Translations under genes and position numbers: made by a program
Part shown: piece by piece, positions 10,909 to 23,501 of the stretch
Layout: each line of letters begins with the position of its first letter
How positions within the stretch are numbered: the first letter of the stretch is position 1
The notes under the pieces: model-generated
What the model saw: the letters and a program-made list of their open reading frames with translations, nothing else
What the model was told of the DNA's origin: nothing
The model's database searches: none
From: Symbiotaphrina buchneri
Lineage: Eukaryota > Ascomycota > Symbiotaphrinales > Symbiotaphrinaceae
Direction of reading: 5' to 3'
Assembly (NCBI GenBank): GCA_001599915.1
Contig: BCIG01000006.1
Coordinates: forward strand, 558,001 to 622,000
Length of the DNA: 64,000 bases

Positions 10909-13900
10909 TTACGCCACCAAGTTAAAAAATTTGCTGACGAGGAGCTCGTCGGCCTCAGGTCGCTTGTTATGGTCCACCTCGAACGTACGTCGCAGGAAAT
11001 CCTTCCCTTCCTGAGACAAGCGGCCTGGAATATCAGGTGCTGCCTTCGAGTTCCCAATCTTAAAGATAGCCTGCATCTGAGTGCATGTAGGATACGGATG
11101 ATCACCCGTTATCATTTCAACAATCAGACATCCAAGACTCCATATATCTGCTTTGCGAGTATATGAAGTCTGTCTCACCACTTCCGGGGCCATCCAAAAG
11201 ACGGAGCCTTGGAGTGAAGGCCTAGCGGCGTGGTTCTTAGACGAGTTGAGGAGATTGGATGCTTCAACCTTCTTGGAAATACCGAAATCCGAGATCTTGA
11301 TCCCACCCTTGTTGTCGACAAGCACATTAGCCCCTTTAATGTCTCGATGTACAATGTTACGCCCGTGGAGATACGCAAGACCTTTCAGGATCTGCCGGAC
11401 GAAACTTCGAACTAGGGGTTCCTCCAAAGGGCCGTACTGTTGCAGCATCGAATGCACCGACCCTCCAGGGACGTATTCCAAGAAAATGTTTAGATGACTC
11501 TCATCCGAGCTTGATCCAAGATATTGCACGATATTCTCATGTTTCAGATCGCGAAGTAGACTGATCTCGCGCTTCAAGGCTTCGACCATGGTCTTATTCT
11601 TGGCATCCAGGGGAGTGCCAGTGTTGCCCGGCATCTCCACTTGCTTCACGGCCATGAGAGCACCGGTGATAGAGTGAAGTGCAATGAAAACACTGCCAAA
11701 GGAACCCTGTCCAATGTAAGCGCCTTTCATCCATTTGACATTATCCCAAGAGTCTGCAGCAAGGAAACGGTCCAACTCTTCGTCAGCCTCTTCGCCGTCT
11801 TCTGCTAGAACCTGGCTTAAGTGCTCCTTTATGAAGCCACTCCCGTCAACACTGGGTATGCTCCCCGTTCCGGTACTATTGGGATCTTCTAGATAGCTGT
11901 TGAGCATCGTTGCACCTTCGGGTTCAGCAACCACAACATTAGATTCTGACCCGCTGTCGAATGACACATAGGATTTCCGGTTCGGCTCTATCGGCGACAC
12001 TTCCTGAAGGGGTTGAAGCATCGAGGAAGCCACCGACTCCCGGTATGACAGATTTGATGCAAGGTTGGAGGATGGATGCGCCGCCCGCTGCGCGCCGCCG
12101 GTCAACCATGTGTCCGCTATGCTAGGAATTGGTGGAGCATCCTTCAAGCTGGAGGCAAAACTCAGATTGCTTGCCGTACTCAACCGACTAGTTGCTCTGC
12201 TCAGGCGTGCAGATCTACGCATTGAAAGGCGCACAGTCTTCTCAATCTCCTCTTTGGGAAAGTCGGGGAAATATGTTCCCATGTCAGCGCTGATGAGCTC
12301 GCTGGGAGGTCTTTGACCGAAGAAGCGCTTCATCTTTCGCACAGGTCCTTTTTGGGGCTGTGGTCTCTCCAGACTATGTGCTGTCGCGCTAATGTTTCGT
12401 TCTCTCTCTGCTTGGAAAGCAGCGCTAGGTAGAGGGTTCTTAACGGTATCCCATTGCTCACCAGTGAGCTTCTGCAGTTTCAACTGACTCCTGCTGCTGT
12501 TGTTTGCAAGTGCATTGACATGGCTCTGAGTGAATTCTTCCCTTGCAATGTCCGCAGCGCGTTGGAGGTCGAGCTCCGTTGGCTCCCCAGCATGTATCTT
12601 CCGCAGGATGAAACGATTTCGCTCAGCTCTGGTTGAGTCGTTGCATATGCGCATAAGTTCTACATCGGAAAGCCGCCTGCATTTGGACGGATCAGGTTCA
12701 GTCCCGTCCAAGATGTAAAAGCAGTAGTTTTTCACGTGACTCTCGGGCAGTGTGAATTTCCTCAAGACAGTACGCATGATATCTTCAGACGTCTTGCAAT
12801 TGGCAACCCTCACTACACGAGTCTCCCCATCCGAATGTATTATTCGTATGGCATGTACCTTGGGTGGAAGTGATCCCATCACCGAGCCGTCTGCGCTAGG
12901 ACTCTGTCGCATGTGGTTCACCAAACGAGCCGTCTGAGGTACGTCATCATGGCCGTCGGGTTGTCCTCCTGAGGTGGGCGTAGTCCCTGCAGAATGATTC
13001 GAATAATTTATTGCTGGGCGGCCTCTGCCGGCGTCGACTGTTTTGGCTCCATTGTAACGTTGAGCGCGAAGCAGTCCCCCTTCACCCTCGGCCAACGGGG
13101 AGCCAGGTCTGGATGTATTCCTGCCAATCCTCATGGCCGTTGCTTGCGCTTGAGATCCAGGGCTTTCGTATGACCTCTGGTAGCTCCGGGCTCCGGTAGA
13201 CACTAATTGAGCTGTCTCACTGAAGGAAGGTTGTGTTCGTGGGGAGCTGGTAGAAGGTGTGCGGTGCTCATCGGTCGTGATGAATGACTCCTGCGAGAGT
13301 TAGTGCTGGCAGCCTTCACATGCTTTCCTTGTCACTTACCCGATTACGTCTCCTCGGCCGCGCAGCTGGAGACCGCCGGAGCGTTCTAAGTCCATTGGAG
13401 ATTCGGACTCGATCACCGATTTTCTTGATACCCATGTCCTTAAGGACAGTTTGATCACACTCCAGGAGATTTGCACCATTGAAGTTGTTGGCTGTGAAGA
13501 ATTATGAACAAATCAGTATTACATTCAAACGCGTACGATGGAAAGAGGTATGAGACGACATGTCCTCAGATTTTCTCGACAGCCATGAAGCATATGTTGC
13601 AATGGTTGACGTACCTCTGAACAGCTGCTCATACTGCCCACATTTGATGCTTCGCAACCATTCGCCAACACGATTTTCGTCCCAGTCCCTGCAGTGACAA
13701 ATTAGCCATCTGCATTCTTAGACTCCCGACAGGATATTGTTTTGGACATGAATGCAGCCGATCCACACCAATAGCCAAGACATCGGGGTGGCTCACCTAA
13801 CCAAATCTTGCTCCGCTGAAGCCTCTGAAAACTCGGACTCCGTGGGACTCCCATAACCTCCGAAGTTTGAGGTCATTGCTGGTGTGCGGTGGTTCGCCAT

Positions 13901-13990
13901 AGCAAGGGTGTGCTGCCCGCTTCCGGGCATTTGGCTGGAACCCACACCTAAACTAGAAGGATATGGAGCATTGTATGCTATTGCAGCCAT
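10909..13990 (-). CDS. steC: MAPKK kinase Ste11/SteC
   Basis: 933 aa, four exons (introns 13689-13796, 13492-13614, 13291-13339). Domain order is diagnostic of Ste11: a SAM domain split over three exons (residues about 66-130, with NRVGEWLRSIKCGQYEQLF and LLECDQTVLKDMGIK), then a Ras-association-like domain (about 284-385, with HAIRIIHSDGETRVVRV and NYCFYILDGTEPDP), and a C-terminal kinase domain from about 657. The kinase has the Gly loop IGQGSFGSVF, VAIK-type lysine in LMAVKQVEM, catalytic HRDIKGANVL, DFG in ISDFGISKK and APE in WMAPEVV. It would feed the pheromone/filamentation MAPK cascade with Ste7 and Fus3/Kss1-type kinases. The C-terminus FFNLVA follows the kinase core directly, as usual for the family. 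Confidence 0.95.
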
Positions 13991-15673
13991 TTCTGATCAA
14001 TTTCCCCCAGACACAGTATGTTCCGAACAATGGGGCGCAGAAAAGGTCACTGCTTCGTAGAGTGCGCCCTTATCGAACGAGCGAACAAGACAGCCGGAAT
14101 TCAGGAGCGACACTGTAGGCAGACCACATAGAGGAAGATGGTGGTCACGATCATGCCAGATTATCGCGAAAAGAGGACATCAGACACGTATTCAACAGCT
14201 CTGCAATATGGTAAGAAGTTGTCCACCTTCAAGCTCTCAGAGCGACCGGATCAGAAAGCCGGGCCAACGATGCCAGAGAAAGTCGGAGTACAGCCACAAG
14301 GGAAGTGCATACTTCTGCAATATCGCAATATCAGAATGGACACACTGCCGCCGCCTGTGTGACAGGCTGGAACCGAAAGATGCCGGATGAGTCGAGTGAG
14401 AAACCGGTGTCCGATCGTGCGAATCGTGATGAGGGCAGATGAACAGGAGAGGAGAGGAGAGACAAGTCCAGGATGGGATGACGGGGAACAGATCTGCAGT
14501 TAGCTGGGATGCAGCGGCGCGTCAGATCGGTGGGAAGGAACAACAGATTTGGGGACGGAGTTGCCGCTCCCCTGGTGTGAGATTTGAGGGCACGTTGCCG
14601 GCGACAAAGAGAAGCTATCATTCAAGGCCGGCTGCAATAATAATAATAGACAGTTTCCCACCACCTACACCTATTCGTACCCGCTTTGTGTGGGAGGTGA
14701 ATCAAGGCGACCAGGGGCTCACAGGTGAATCGGTCGGAAGGTCGATACCTGCTCGCCAACCAGCAACTGCACCAGAATGAAGGTATCGCGCTAGTGACAG
14801 GTGAAAGGGGGATGAAACACTAGCGTGCATTGGCCTTGTTACGGCATCGGCCTCCCTACATTGGAGCTGAAGCGCTTAGTGGTGGTGAGATGGCAACTAT
14901 TCACGATTATTATTTATTATTATTGAACGAACGGTACATACGTTTTTCCATTGATCGTTCACAAATTCGGATGACCAGAGGAAACAATACCTAATAGAAA
15001 GAGATGATAGCTTCGTAGGAACCATCGCTCGCCATCTCGTGGCATGTCTCTTCGTGAGACAAGCACCCAACTTTGCTTGCTCCCTCGCCGCCATCAGTGA
15101 TTCAAATCGACTAAGAAGTACTTCGTATGATGTACAGTTTGTGCCTACGCTTTTATGGCGCTCCTACCGTACACCTTGGTCTACTAAATCCATTGCATCC
15201 GTACGGAGTACCAAGTGATATTTATTTTCATCTTGTATTTCTATGCACCCATTCAACGAATATCGATGAAATGACGTAGTTATCAACTATGATTGACATT
15301 CAACTGTCACGACCAACATACCAATGTTCCTCATCGAGCTAGAGGTTTGAGAGAAGCACATACGGTAAGACAAGTCAGGTACCTTAATCTTAGGTGCCTG
15401 CCTCAATGGGAGCCGGCAGATGCCAAGGCCGATTCTCCGGATCTACATTACTCCGGGTTTGGCTTCGGTGCGTACGTTATCTTAGTCGAGCTTCGTCTCG
15501 GGGAGCAGGCAGCTAGTCAGTACCTCCACAGACACCGTCTGCTCGACCTACAAACGGATACAGAGTACGAGTCAGCTATTCTGGATCCCATAAAAACTTT
15601 AAACATGAATACTTCGCCGTGGTCGTGACTGGACGCCGCCTGAAGGGGTGACTCGCGGCCAACAGTGGTCGAC
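13991..15673. other. Divergent intergenic region, steC / vps18
   Basis: 1.7 kb between two divergent genes. It contains an AAT/TTA simple repeat near 14636-14655 and 14905-14930, purine-rich tracts near 14430-14460 (probably the steC leader), and one copy of the motif TACGGAGTA at 15202-15210. No open frame here matches a known protein. Confidence 0.55.
14905..14930. repeat. TTA-type simple repeat
   Basis: A run of imperfect TTA units (ATTATTATTTATTATTATT), with a smaller AAT run about 270 bp to the left. Probably unimportant by itself. Confidence 0.7.
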
Positions 15674-18600
15674 ATGGAGTCAGGCGCATCCAATGGTCTC
15701 CAAGAGCTTGACCTTGGTTCACTTCCTATCTTCAACACTGAGCGAGTGCAGCTGCAGTTCTCTGTACCTGCAGATTTTGTGGCGGCTCAAGTTGCAAATA
15801 ATGTTCTGATTCTTGCTTTGTCGACGGGGAGGATACTGCGCATTGATTTGGACAGTCCTGCAGATATCGATGGTATGCGCGCCCGCCTTTCCGGGTCAAT
15901 GACAAGAGAACCGTTTCCCGCCGAAGATGCTGATATACTATCATAGACATTGATCTTCCCAAGAAAGCCTCTGAAATTGGTGTTGTGCGCCAGCTGTTTC
16001 TGGACCCCACTGCTTCTCACCTTATTATTTCTACTTCGCTCGGCGAGAATTACTACCTTCACACTCAATCGCGTCAACCACGAGCATTGTCGAGATTGAA
16101 AGGTGTAGGCATCACGTGTATAGCCTGGAATCCTTCATCTCCTACCGCCTCCACTCGAGAGATTCTTGTTGGATCCTCTGACGGTAGCATCTATGAAACG
16201 TTCATTGAACCGTCCACAGAGTTCTACCGCCGAGAGGAGAAATATGTGAAGATAGTGTACAAGGTATCTGATGGGCCTATTACTGGGCTACATGTGGATA
16301 GCATACCTGGGAAGGCCGAGTCTAGGCGGGTACTGCTCTCAACGCGGTCCCGGCTATTGCATTTGTCTGGTCAACTAGGACGGCATGGCCATGAGGGCTC
16401 AGGCTCCATATTCTCTCGCTTTTTCGAGACTGAGACTGCTTCGGTACATGAGATTCCACAGTCGGCCAACTCCGCGCCGTCGACGATGGTAATATCCCCT
16501 GAGCCTGCAGACCTGGCTCCCACTTCGGGAGAGGCTCCTGCCGGTGACCGTGCCTTTGCATGGCTCATGGCTCAGGGAATTTTTCACGGGAGGCTTTTCA
16601 CTTCGACAGAGGGCACGAATCTTGCCACCAAAATGTTCTCAGAAGCCCAGACTATTCCAAGGTCTCACTTCCCTCATTCGGGATCAGTCAGCGGCCGTAG
16701 GAAGGCCGGTCAAGACCATATACAATCCATACTGCTGACCCGATGGCATCTCGTGTGCCTACTGGAAGGCCGTGTGATTGCCATGAACCGCCTGAATAAG
16801 GAAATAGTATATGACCAGTTTATTCTGGACGAGGGTCAGCGCGCACTGGGCTTGGTTGCCGATCTACGGAAAAGCACGTATTGGCTTTTCACAACTAACG
16901 AAATATTCGAGATAGTAGTCAGTGACGAGGAGAGGGATGTCTGGAAGATAATGTTGAAGAACCGCAATTTTGACGCTGCCTCTCAATATGCGAAAACGGC
17001 AGCGCAAAAGGATGCAGTTGCTACTGCCTCTGGCGATGATCTCATAGGGAGAGGTAAATTTCTCGAGGCGGCAACTGTCTATGGTAGGAGCAGCAAGGCG
17101 TTCGAGCAAGTGGCTTTGACATTCATTGACCACGGCGAGCAAGATGCCTTGAGAACATATCTCTCAACAAAACTGTCGGTGCTGAGGAAATCATCCATCA
17201 TGCAGCGTATAATGATCTGCAGCTGGCTTGTAGAACTCTTCATGTCAAAATTGAACAGCCTGGATGACACCATTACGACAAACGCAGAGCTAGCACAAGA
17301 CGTAAATCCTGAAGAGACACAGGACCTGCTCTCGACAGTTCAGACAGAGTTTCGTGACTTCGTCAACAAGTACAAAGCGGATCTGGACCAGAAAACTACA
17401 TACGAGGTCATCAGCAGTCATGGGCGAGAGGCTGAGCTGCTATATTATGCTACCACGATCAACGACTATAATTATGTGCTCAACTACTGGGTCCAACGTG
17501 AGCGGTGGCCAGACGCACTGGACATTTTGAAAAAACAGACAGACCCAGAAGTATTTTATAGATACAGCAGCGTGCTCATGTTGCATGTGCCCACTGAGCT
17601 GGTGGATATATGGATGAGGCAATCGAACCTCAAGCCAAGAAGATTGATTCCTGCTCTGCTGGACTACAACAAGGATACCCGTGTGCCATTGAGCCAGGTA
17701 AAGAGCCTTCTTTTTTCACAGAATTATCAAAGCAAGACTAACTTGAAAATAGAACCAAGCAGTACGATACCTTCTCTTCGCCGTCAACCGGCTACAGTCT
17801 ACAGACGCCTCTATTCATAACACATTGATTTCAATTTATGCTTCAGATCCAAGCAACAATGAGTCCGCTCTTCTGTCATACTTGGAGTCACAGTCCCAGA
17901 ACCAGCAACAGTACTATGATGCTGATTTTGCTCTACGCCTGTGTATACAACACAGGCGTATCCAGAGCTGCGTCCACATATACAGCTCCATGGGGCAGTA
18001 TCTTCAAGCTGTGGAATTGGCGCTCAAACATGACGAGGTGGAACTAGCGGCCATCGTTGCTGATCGCCCGGAAGGTAACCCAGCTCTTAGGAAGAAGCTC
18101 TGGCTCGCCGTGGCCAGGAAGGTGATATCCCAAAGCGAGGGTATCAAGACTGCGATCGAATTCCTCAAACGTTGTGAATTGCTGAGGATTGAGGATCTTA
18201 TTCCGTTCTTCCCCGATTTCGTGGTGATAGATGATTTCAAGGAAGAAATTTGTACCGCCCTGGAAGAGTACTCGAGGCATATCGATGCCTTGAACAAAGA
18301 AATGGATGAGTCTGCACAGACTGCGGCTAACATCAAGGCCGATATTGCTGCCTTGGATCATCGCTATGCGATTGTGGAGCCTGGAGAGGGTTGCTACATC
18401 TGCCAATATCCGCTTCTATCAAGGCAATTCTTCGTTTTCCCATGCCAGCACGCCTTTCACAGTGACTGTCTCGCGAAGAAGTTGGTTGAGCAATCTGGAA
18501 TGAGCAGGGGACGAAGGATTAAGGAGCTCCAAAACGAGATAAGCAGAGGGCTCGCCTCTGGTGCGAAGCGCGACGAAAAAGTCAAAGAACTGGACTCGCT

Positions 18601-18759
18601 CATTGGCGGGGCATGGTCAGTATCCGCCTTCCCTGCCCACTGGTCTTTTCCACGCTGATTATCTGAATATCTAGTGTGTTGTGCAGCGAATTCGCGGTCA
18701 AACTGATCGATGAGCCGTTTGTTACGGCCGTGGATAATAGGGACGAATGGGCCCTGTAA
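15674..18759 (+). CDS. vps18: Vps18/Pep3, HOPS/CORVET tethering subunit
   Basis: 965 aa, four exons (introns 15873-15946, 17698-17752, 18616-18674). The N-terminal half is a predicted beta-propeller of the Pep3/Vps18 family (GVGITCIAWNP, EILVGSSDGSIYETFIEP, GLVADLRKSTYWLFTTNEIF). The middle is an alpha-solenoid with clathrin-heavy-chain-type repeats (ALDILKKQTDPEVFYRYS, YDADFALRLCIQHRRIQSC). The C-terminus is a RING finger: CYICQYPLLSRQFFVFPCQH, then HSDC and, across the last intron, CVLC. Vps18 is a core subunit that joins endosome and vacuole membranes before SNARE fusion. The second intron has a textbook CTAAC branch site 12 bases before its AG. Confidence 0.95.
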
Positions 18760-20744
18760 CATTGGATCTACGGCAACGAGCGAGCTGGTTGGGCATATCG
18801 GATAGGCGTTCATCATTGTCGACAGGGCCTTGACATCAATACAGCATTTGAACCTTGGTGTATTGGTGCTGTGGATGCTACGAATATACATATTCCTGAA
18901 CAGTACTTCTAGATGTCTGAGTCTGGCTTCTCGGTGGTGCTTCATTTATCTGGTCGGACGTCCATGCGTGCGACGTCCTTTGGGAGATGCAGTACGCAAG
19001 CTGCAGTGCTATCTCCGCCGGCTCATTGCATGATGACCCAATTTCACAGGGGCTAGAACCAGAGCATTTGAAGGCTTGACGGCATACATTTGCACGGCGA
19101 ATCTACGAGAGGATTGTAGTCACGGCATGGAACTGTGCTCTTATATGAGGTCGTCTCCACACAGTTGTTGAGCAAAGTTTTTCAGATGAGTTGGGAGTGA
19201 TCACGTAATTAGTAAAAGCGTATGCTCGATTCAATGGATTAATTTTGAATGGAGAGCAATGCAGAGCGTCCCGAACCAAGGATGATTTTGGGAAAGACTC
19301 CGGGGGCATATCGTCTCGTCACTGTCCTGGGCTAGGTTCTGCTCCCACCAACAATGAAACATGTCTATGCCCACGTTCCCAAAGTCGCGATGTAGCTCGT
19401 GGGAATTTGAGGAAGAAAAAAAAACCAGTTTTCACGTTTCCCCTTGCAGGCCCCACAAGGCGTTGAATTGAAGCGGCAAAAAGGAAACAAAAAAAACTTG
19501 TGCAGGGTGCATGCCTGACGCTACGGCACGAGGCCGTTGGCAGCACATGCATCTATCCGTGTTGCTGCAGGCTTGTTGATGCAGCACAAGGCAAGGGTAA
19601 GGTTGCAGCGTAGGACCACAAAGTTAATTGACCGTTGGACCACGGACAGTTCATGCAAGAACAGCGTATCCTCTGAGGCCACATGTACGGAAACTTTTAC
19701 CTGCCTTCCTCAGGTAGCTAATAACGGAAGGGCGACGGTGAGAAGCTAGTTTTGCTCTCATGTTGTAGTTCATGCTTCGAAGCTTGTTAGTAGAGTTTAC
19801 CATTCGTGGGTGGTGATATCGAGGCGGTGTAGCATAGACTACCCCTAGCCGCCGAGCCGGTCCTCTACCGTACAAAGAATACCCATAGGGGAAGATGGAC
19901 TCAGCAATTGACTTTGTTGAAATCCAGCATACTATCTCCTGTGTTCTTCAGGAGTGTCTAGTGTTGGTGTGGCGATTTAGAAGCTCTGATTTCTGCAAGC
20001 ATAAACATGGTCTGTACAAGGACAATTATTACCAGATGCAGGCCTCAGGCGACGGGTTCTGGATCCCTGACCAACAAAGCGCCAAGCCTTGATCGGGAGT
20101 TAAGGTGGCTATTCGTAGCCATGATTATTTGTTGTTGACTAGACCATGAAGAGTGATCCATATTTCAACAGTGTATGATACCGTATGCGGCCGATCATCG
20201 TGCTGTGGTTGTTTTTGGCTATCATCAGAAGTCGGCTACAGCGCTTGTGATGATAAGAGCGATATGCCGATATTTTTCTCGCCCGCGGAACTGACGAATG
20301 AGGAATTGCCGCGACCGACCACCGAGTCTGCTGCCTCCAGTCGATCGCAATAATAAGACGGCGACCAAGCTTGGTGATAAGATGGCAAGTATCTTCGTAC
20401 ACCGTACAGGGGCAGTTTGATAGGTCCGGGCCGACCGGTATCAGAATCCGCATCAGCCCAGGAACCAATGATCGAGGGATGCGAGATGGGAAGCTACGAA
20501 TTACAGGCTGCAGGTTGCATGCAGGAAAGCCACGCCAAAGCTCTGCGTTCCTGGTGAGGGTGTGCTGAGATCCGCGACAATTGGCGCGTCCTCCCACCCT
20601 CACGTCCAAGTCGAGTCCGAAAGCACGGTACGGTTACGTGCGCCGACGAAATTCAAGGGGCTTGTCTCTTCTTCACACCACTCAACAGTCCATCATTCTG
20701 TACCTTCAGATACCTCATCTACAGAGTACGTTTTATGGTAGTTG

Positions 20745-20763
20745 TAGTACTGTACCAGTACTA
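20745..20763. repeat. Perfect short palindrome (8-bp arms, 3-nt centre)
   Basis: TAGTACTG, TAC, CAGTACTA: the arms are exact reverse complements. It may be a dimeric transcription-factor site or chance. Confidence 0.8.
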
Positions 20764-22164
20764 ATCTTGTGCTTTCCCATGCAGGGGGGCTTCAGTCAAG
20801 AACATCAAAAAAGCGGGGTAAAGAATGTACGGTCAAGGAGCGAGTGTACTCCGTAATTTGGCTTGTTTCGTCATTCTCCGAACCAATTGACGAGTTTATT
20901 TTTGTGACGACACTCTAAAGCACGCTGGGTCTTTGTAGAGATACCGATTGCAACAAATAACAATAATCATCCTCACGGTCGTCGTGCTTTGATTGCTTTC
21001 TGATAAGGATCGTACTGGCTGCTGTTTCCGAAGGATGGACGCTCGGTTGTCGCTCCGTTCGGCGCTCAAAAGTCACGAGCCCAGAAACGGCGGCTTCGGA
21101 CGGGCCTCTCTAAAACCTAAAATAAGCGAAATGGGGGGTCAGGAGTCAGGCCTGATTCAGGTCAAAGGTCAGCGGTGCAGCAAGTTGAGACCACAATCGA
21201 CTACAGTACCACCAGTACCCGCATTTACTCTGTACAGTGTAGCTCCTAGTACGCACCTTAGAGTGCTGCGAGCCCACACAAAGCAGAGCACGCAAGGGTC
21301 CAGGTGGATTACCTAGGAATGGCGTAACAAGTTGATCCATCGTTTCAGTATTGTATGACCAAAGTGTTGGTAATTTCACTAAGATCTCACAATAAACGCA
21401 TTGAAACATCGAAGGATTTGTGTGGGCATTTCATGTAAGTACGGTCTCAATGATTATTACCGAAACCTTGGCTGGTCTGATAAGGTATTGCATCGTCCCA
21501 TGGAAACTCATAGAAAGCAATGATGTCTACTGCCCGCGCACGCGGCCTGCCGGCTCTCGCTGCTTTTCAATGGCCAATCGCGCCATGTGACCCGTGCGGA
21601 AGGTCCCGCGACCTCGCAGCTGCGCTCATCTGAACCGACTGGCCAACTCAGGGTCCTCAGGAGGTACTCCATGTTTGTACCGTCTCATTTTGGACTGTAC
21701 TGGTACGACAAATTGTCAATGCAACACGACACATAGATACCTTGGGTGTCTGTCACTGTACTTTGCGGTCCGAGTACCAGCCATGTTGGCCAAATCCGTA
21801 CTCTTACCCTTACACTTCCATTGTGGAATCACCGGTGACACGGATCCAACGGCAGTAGAGTTAATCCAACAACTGACCGCTGTTGATAGCGAGTATTTCC
21901 AAAACTCATTTCCCACTCAAGTCAGTAAATCGAGCCGTCTAGTCTTGTTACTGTACACCGCTCAATCGAAGAAGAGCCGGCTAAGGATTAACGTTTATGT
22001 AAGAGGTGGCATATGGGTACGGTACTGTGAGCTCGGGAGTGTTGAGGACCGGAATACAAAGTACCTTGAGTTAAATTACTGCGGTGTTTAAGGTAATTCG
22101 GTACAAAGACAGCATCGCCACAGGGTAAAAGCAGCAGACAAAGCAGCAGCTGTCGTCCAATCAA

Positions 22165-22180
22165 GCCAGCAGAAGCTGGC
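22165..22180. repeat. Perfect hairpin-forming inverted repeat
   Basis: GCCAGC, AGAA, GCTGGC: 6-bp arms with a 4-nt loop, in a GC-rich stretch about 180 bp before the TATA-like sequence of the kinase gene. Confidence 0.75.
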
Positions 22181-22357
22181 CGGTTGAGGCTAGGGCCAAG
22201 CCGGCGGCTGTCCGGTCTAGTTGTTGTCCAGCAGTGTTGTTGCCAGCTTCCAACTTGGCCCGCCGGCACGCTTACTCGTCCTCGTCGTAGTGCTGGGGTG
22301 GGTGTGGACACCTGCAGTAGCTTGCCTGGCGTCCCCTAGATATGTATGCGTGGTCCG

Positions 22358-22368
22358 ATAAATAAATA
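22358..22368 (+). promoter_or_regulatory. TATA-like element for the Ksp1/Ran1-like kinase gene
   Basis: ATAAATAAATA stands alone in a GC-balanced region, and the pyrimidine-rich, ATG-poor stretch begins within about 30 bp after it. This spacing fits a core promoter with transcription starting near 22390-22400. Inference from sequence; no transcript data. Confidence 0.5.
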
Positions 22369-22595
22369 GTCGAGGTACTTCGCTGTCCAACCAAAGCTCA
22401 ACTACAGAGCCAGGTACCCTCTATCTCGTTACAGTATTCGGATTCGTACACCGCCCAACCTACCTTACCTTAACACTCAACCCCCCCAGAACCCGTATCC
22501 TCCCCCAGCACGGCTACCTAATATACCTACTCGCCTTCCCACCTCTCGACCAACCTTCTTTCCTTACCTCTCATCAACTCTACAATCCCGCACCC

Positions 22596-22607
22596 ATGAC
22601 ACGATAA
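22596..22607 (+). other. Minimal upstream ORF 1 (3 codons)
   Basis: ATG-ACA-CGA-TAA in the predicted leader of the kinase gene. Too short to encode a functional peptide; may affect scanning ribosomes. Confidence 0.5.
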
Positions 22608-22930
22608 TATCAGGACATCTTCGAGCGTACTTCGCGGCTCTTCAATTCACCACGCTCGTCACTCGCCATCATCATTCATCCCGACCCGTACTGCCACGTT
22701 CCTCGCCTCTCGTCATTCCACCGTCCCGTTCTCCCCTCGTCACCACCGGCAACAACATTCTCGAGCCTCCCCATCAACCAACTCTCCTGACGTTCCAAGA
22801 GTGCTCTCCCTCGCTCGCCATCTTCACATTATTCTTCTCCTCCACCACTACCATCTTCACTCCTTCCTTTGATTATCGCACGCCGGCCGAAGACACTTCT
22901 TCGGAGCTGTCAGCAACGTTCAGAGTGCCC

Positions 22931-22960
22931 ATGTTATCGAGCTCGCACGGTCGTCCATAG
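22931..22960 (+). other. Upstream ORF 2 (9 codons)
   Basis: Encodes MLSSSHGRP and stops. It is the longest of the four upstream frames in the predicted leader. Confidence 0.5.
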
Positions 22961-23371
22961 CTCGTGGTAGCTCTAGCAAGCGATCCGATTTATTTGTCGA
23001 ACCTGCCACTGTCTTGCTTCGAACGATAATCGACGCTCCTGCAGAATCGTTTACTCGATCTCTCTGCTGCCTGCTTGCAGTCTCACCCGGCTCGGACCCG
23101 CTCTGACTCACTTCACGTCTTCGCGAACTGTCTCCGGCGGTCACCATCGGCGTCCCATCATTTGACCTTCCTTCTTACACAACATTTCACGTCGTCACGA
23201 TCCCTCATCTGCCTTGTTCCGCTGCATCCCGTCTTCATTATCCGATCGTCTTGCCGACAGTCACCAGTGACTCGAAACATAGTCGTCTTCTTGACTCACA
23301 GACTTTCCACCACCATTACGTTCGTTCTCGACCGACCACGCGTCTCACACTTCCCTTTGTTAACTATACCG

Positions 23372-23383
23372 ATGATATCTTGA
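23372..23383 (+). other. Minimal upstream ORF 3 (3 codons)
   Basis: ATG-ATA-TCT-TGA in the predicted leader of the kinase gene. Confidence 0.5.
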
Positions 23384-23489
23384 GCGTTTGCTTTTCGTTC
23401 CTGTCGGCATCGCAGTGACCAACGAGTTACTTCGCAATCTGCCTTTTGAATTACCGTCTATATTATACGACAGTTTCCGACCACAGTAC

Positions 23490-23501
23490 ATGCGTTGTTG
23501 A
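23490..23501 (+). other. Minimal upstream ORF 4 (3 codons)
   Basis: ATG-CGT-TGT-TGA; the last upstream ATG, 350 bp before the kinase start codon. Confidence 0.5.

Larger units (their letters stand above)
18760..22389. other. Gene-poor region
   Basis: About 3.6 kb with no gene I can support. The longest frames (20139-20609 minus, 156 aa; 21594-22091 plus, 165 aa) lack family motifs, clear initiation context and splice partners. Small palindromes occur at 20745-20763 and 22165-22180, and TACTCCGTA occurs at 20847-20855. I see no transposase, reverse transcriptase or terminal repeats. It could hold a non-coding RNA, distal regulatory DNA for the following kinase gene, or old degraded sequence. 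Confidence 0.5.

Noticed and set aside
15095-15125. B-box-like word (GATTCAAATC) considered as a tRNA gene
   Set aside because: No A-box at a suitable distance and no cloverleaf pairing. No other tRNA candidate was found on either strand.
20139-20609. 156-aa minus-strand frame in the gene-poor region
   Set aside because: No motif, biased composition or splice partner; a frame of this size can occur by chance in 5 kb of non-coding DNA.
21594-22091. 165-aa plus-strand frame in the gene-poor region
   Set aside because: No recognisable domain and no supporting context; kept only as a note within the gap.
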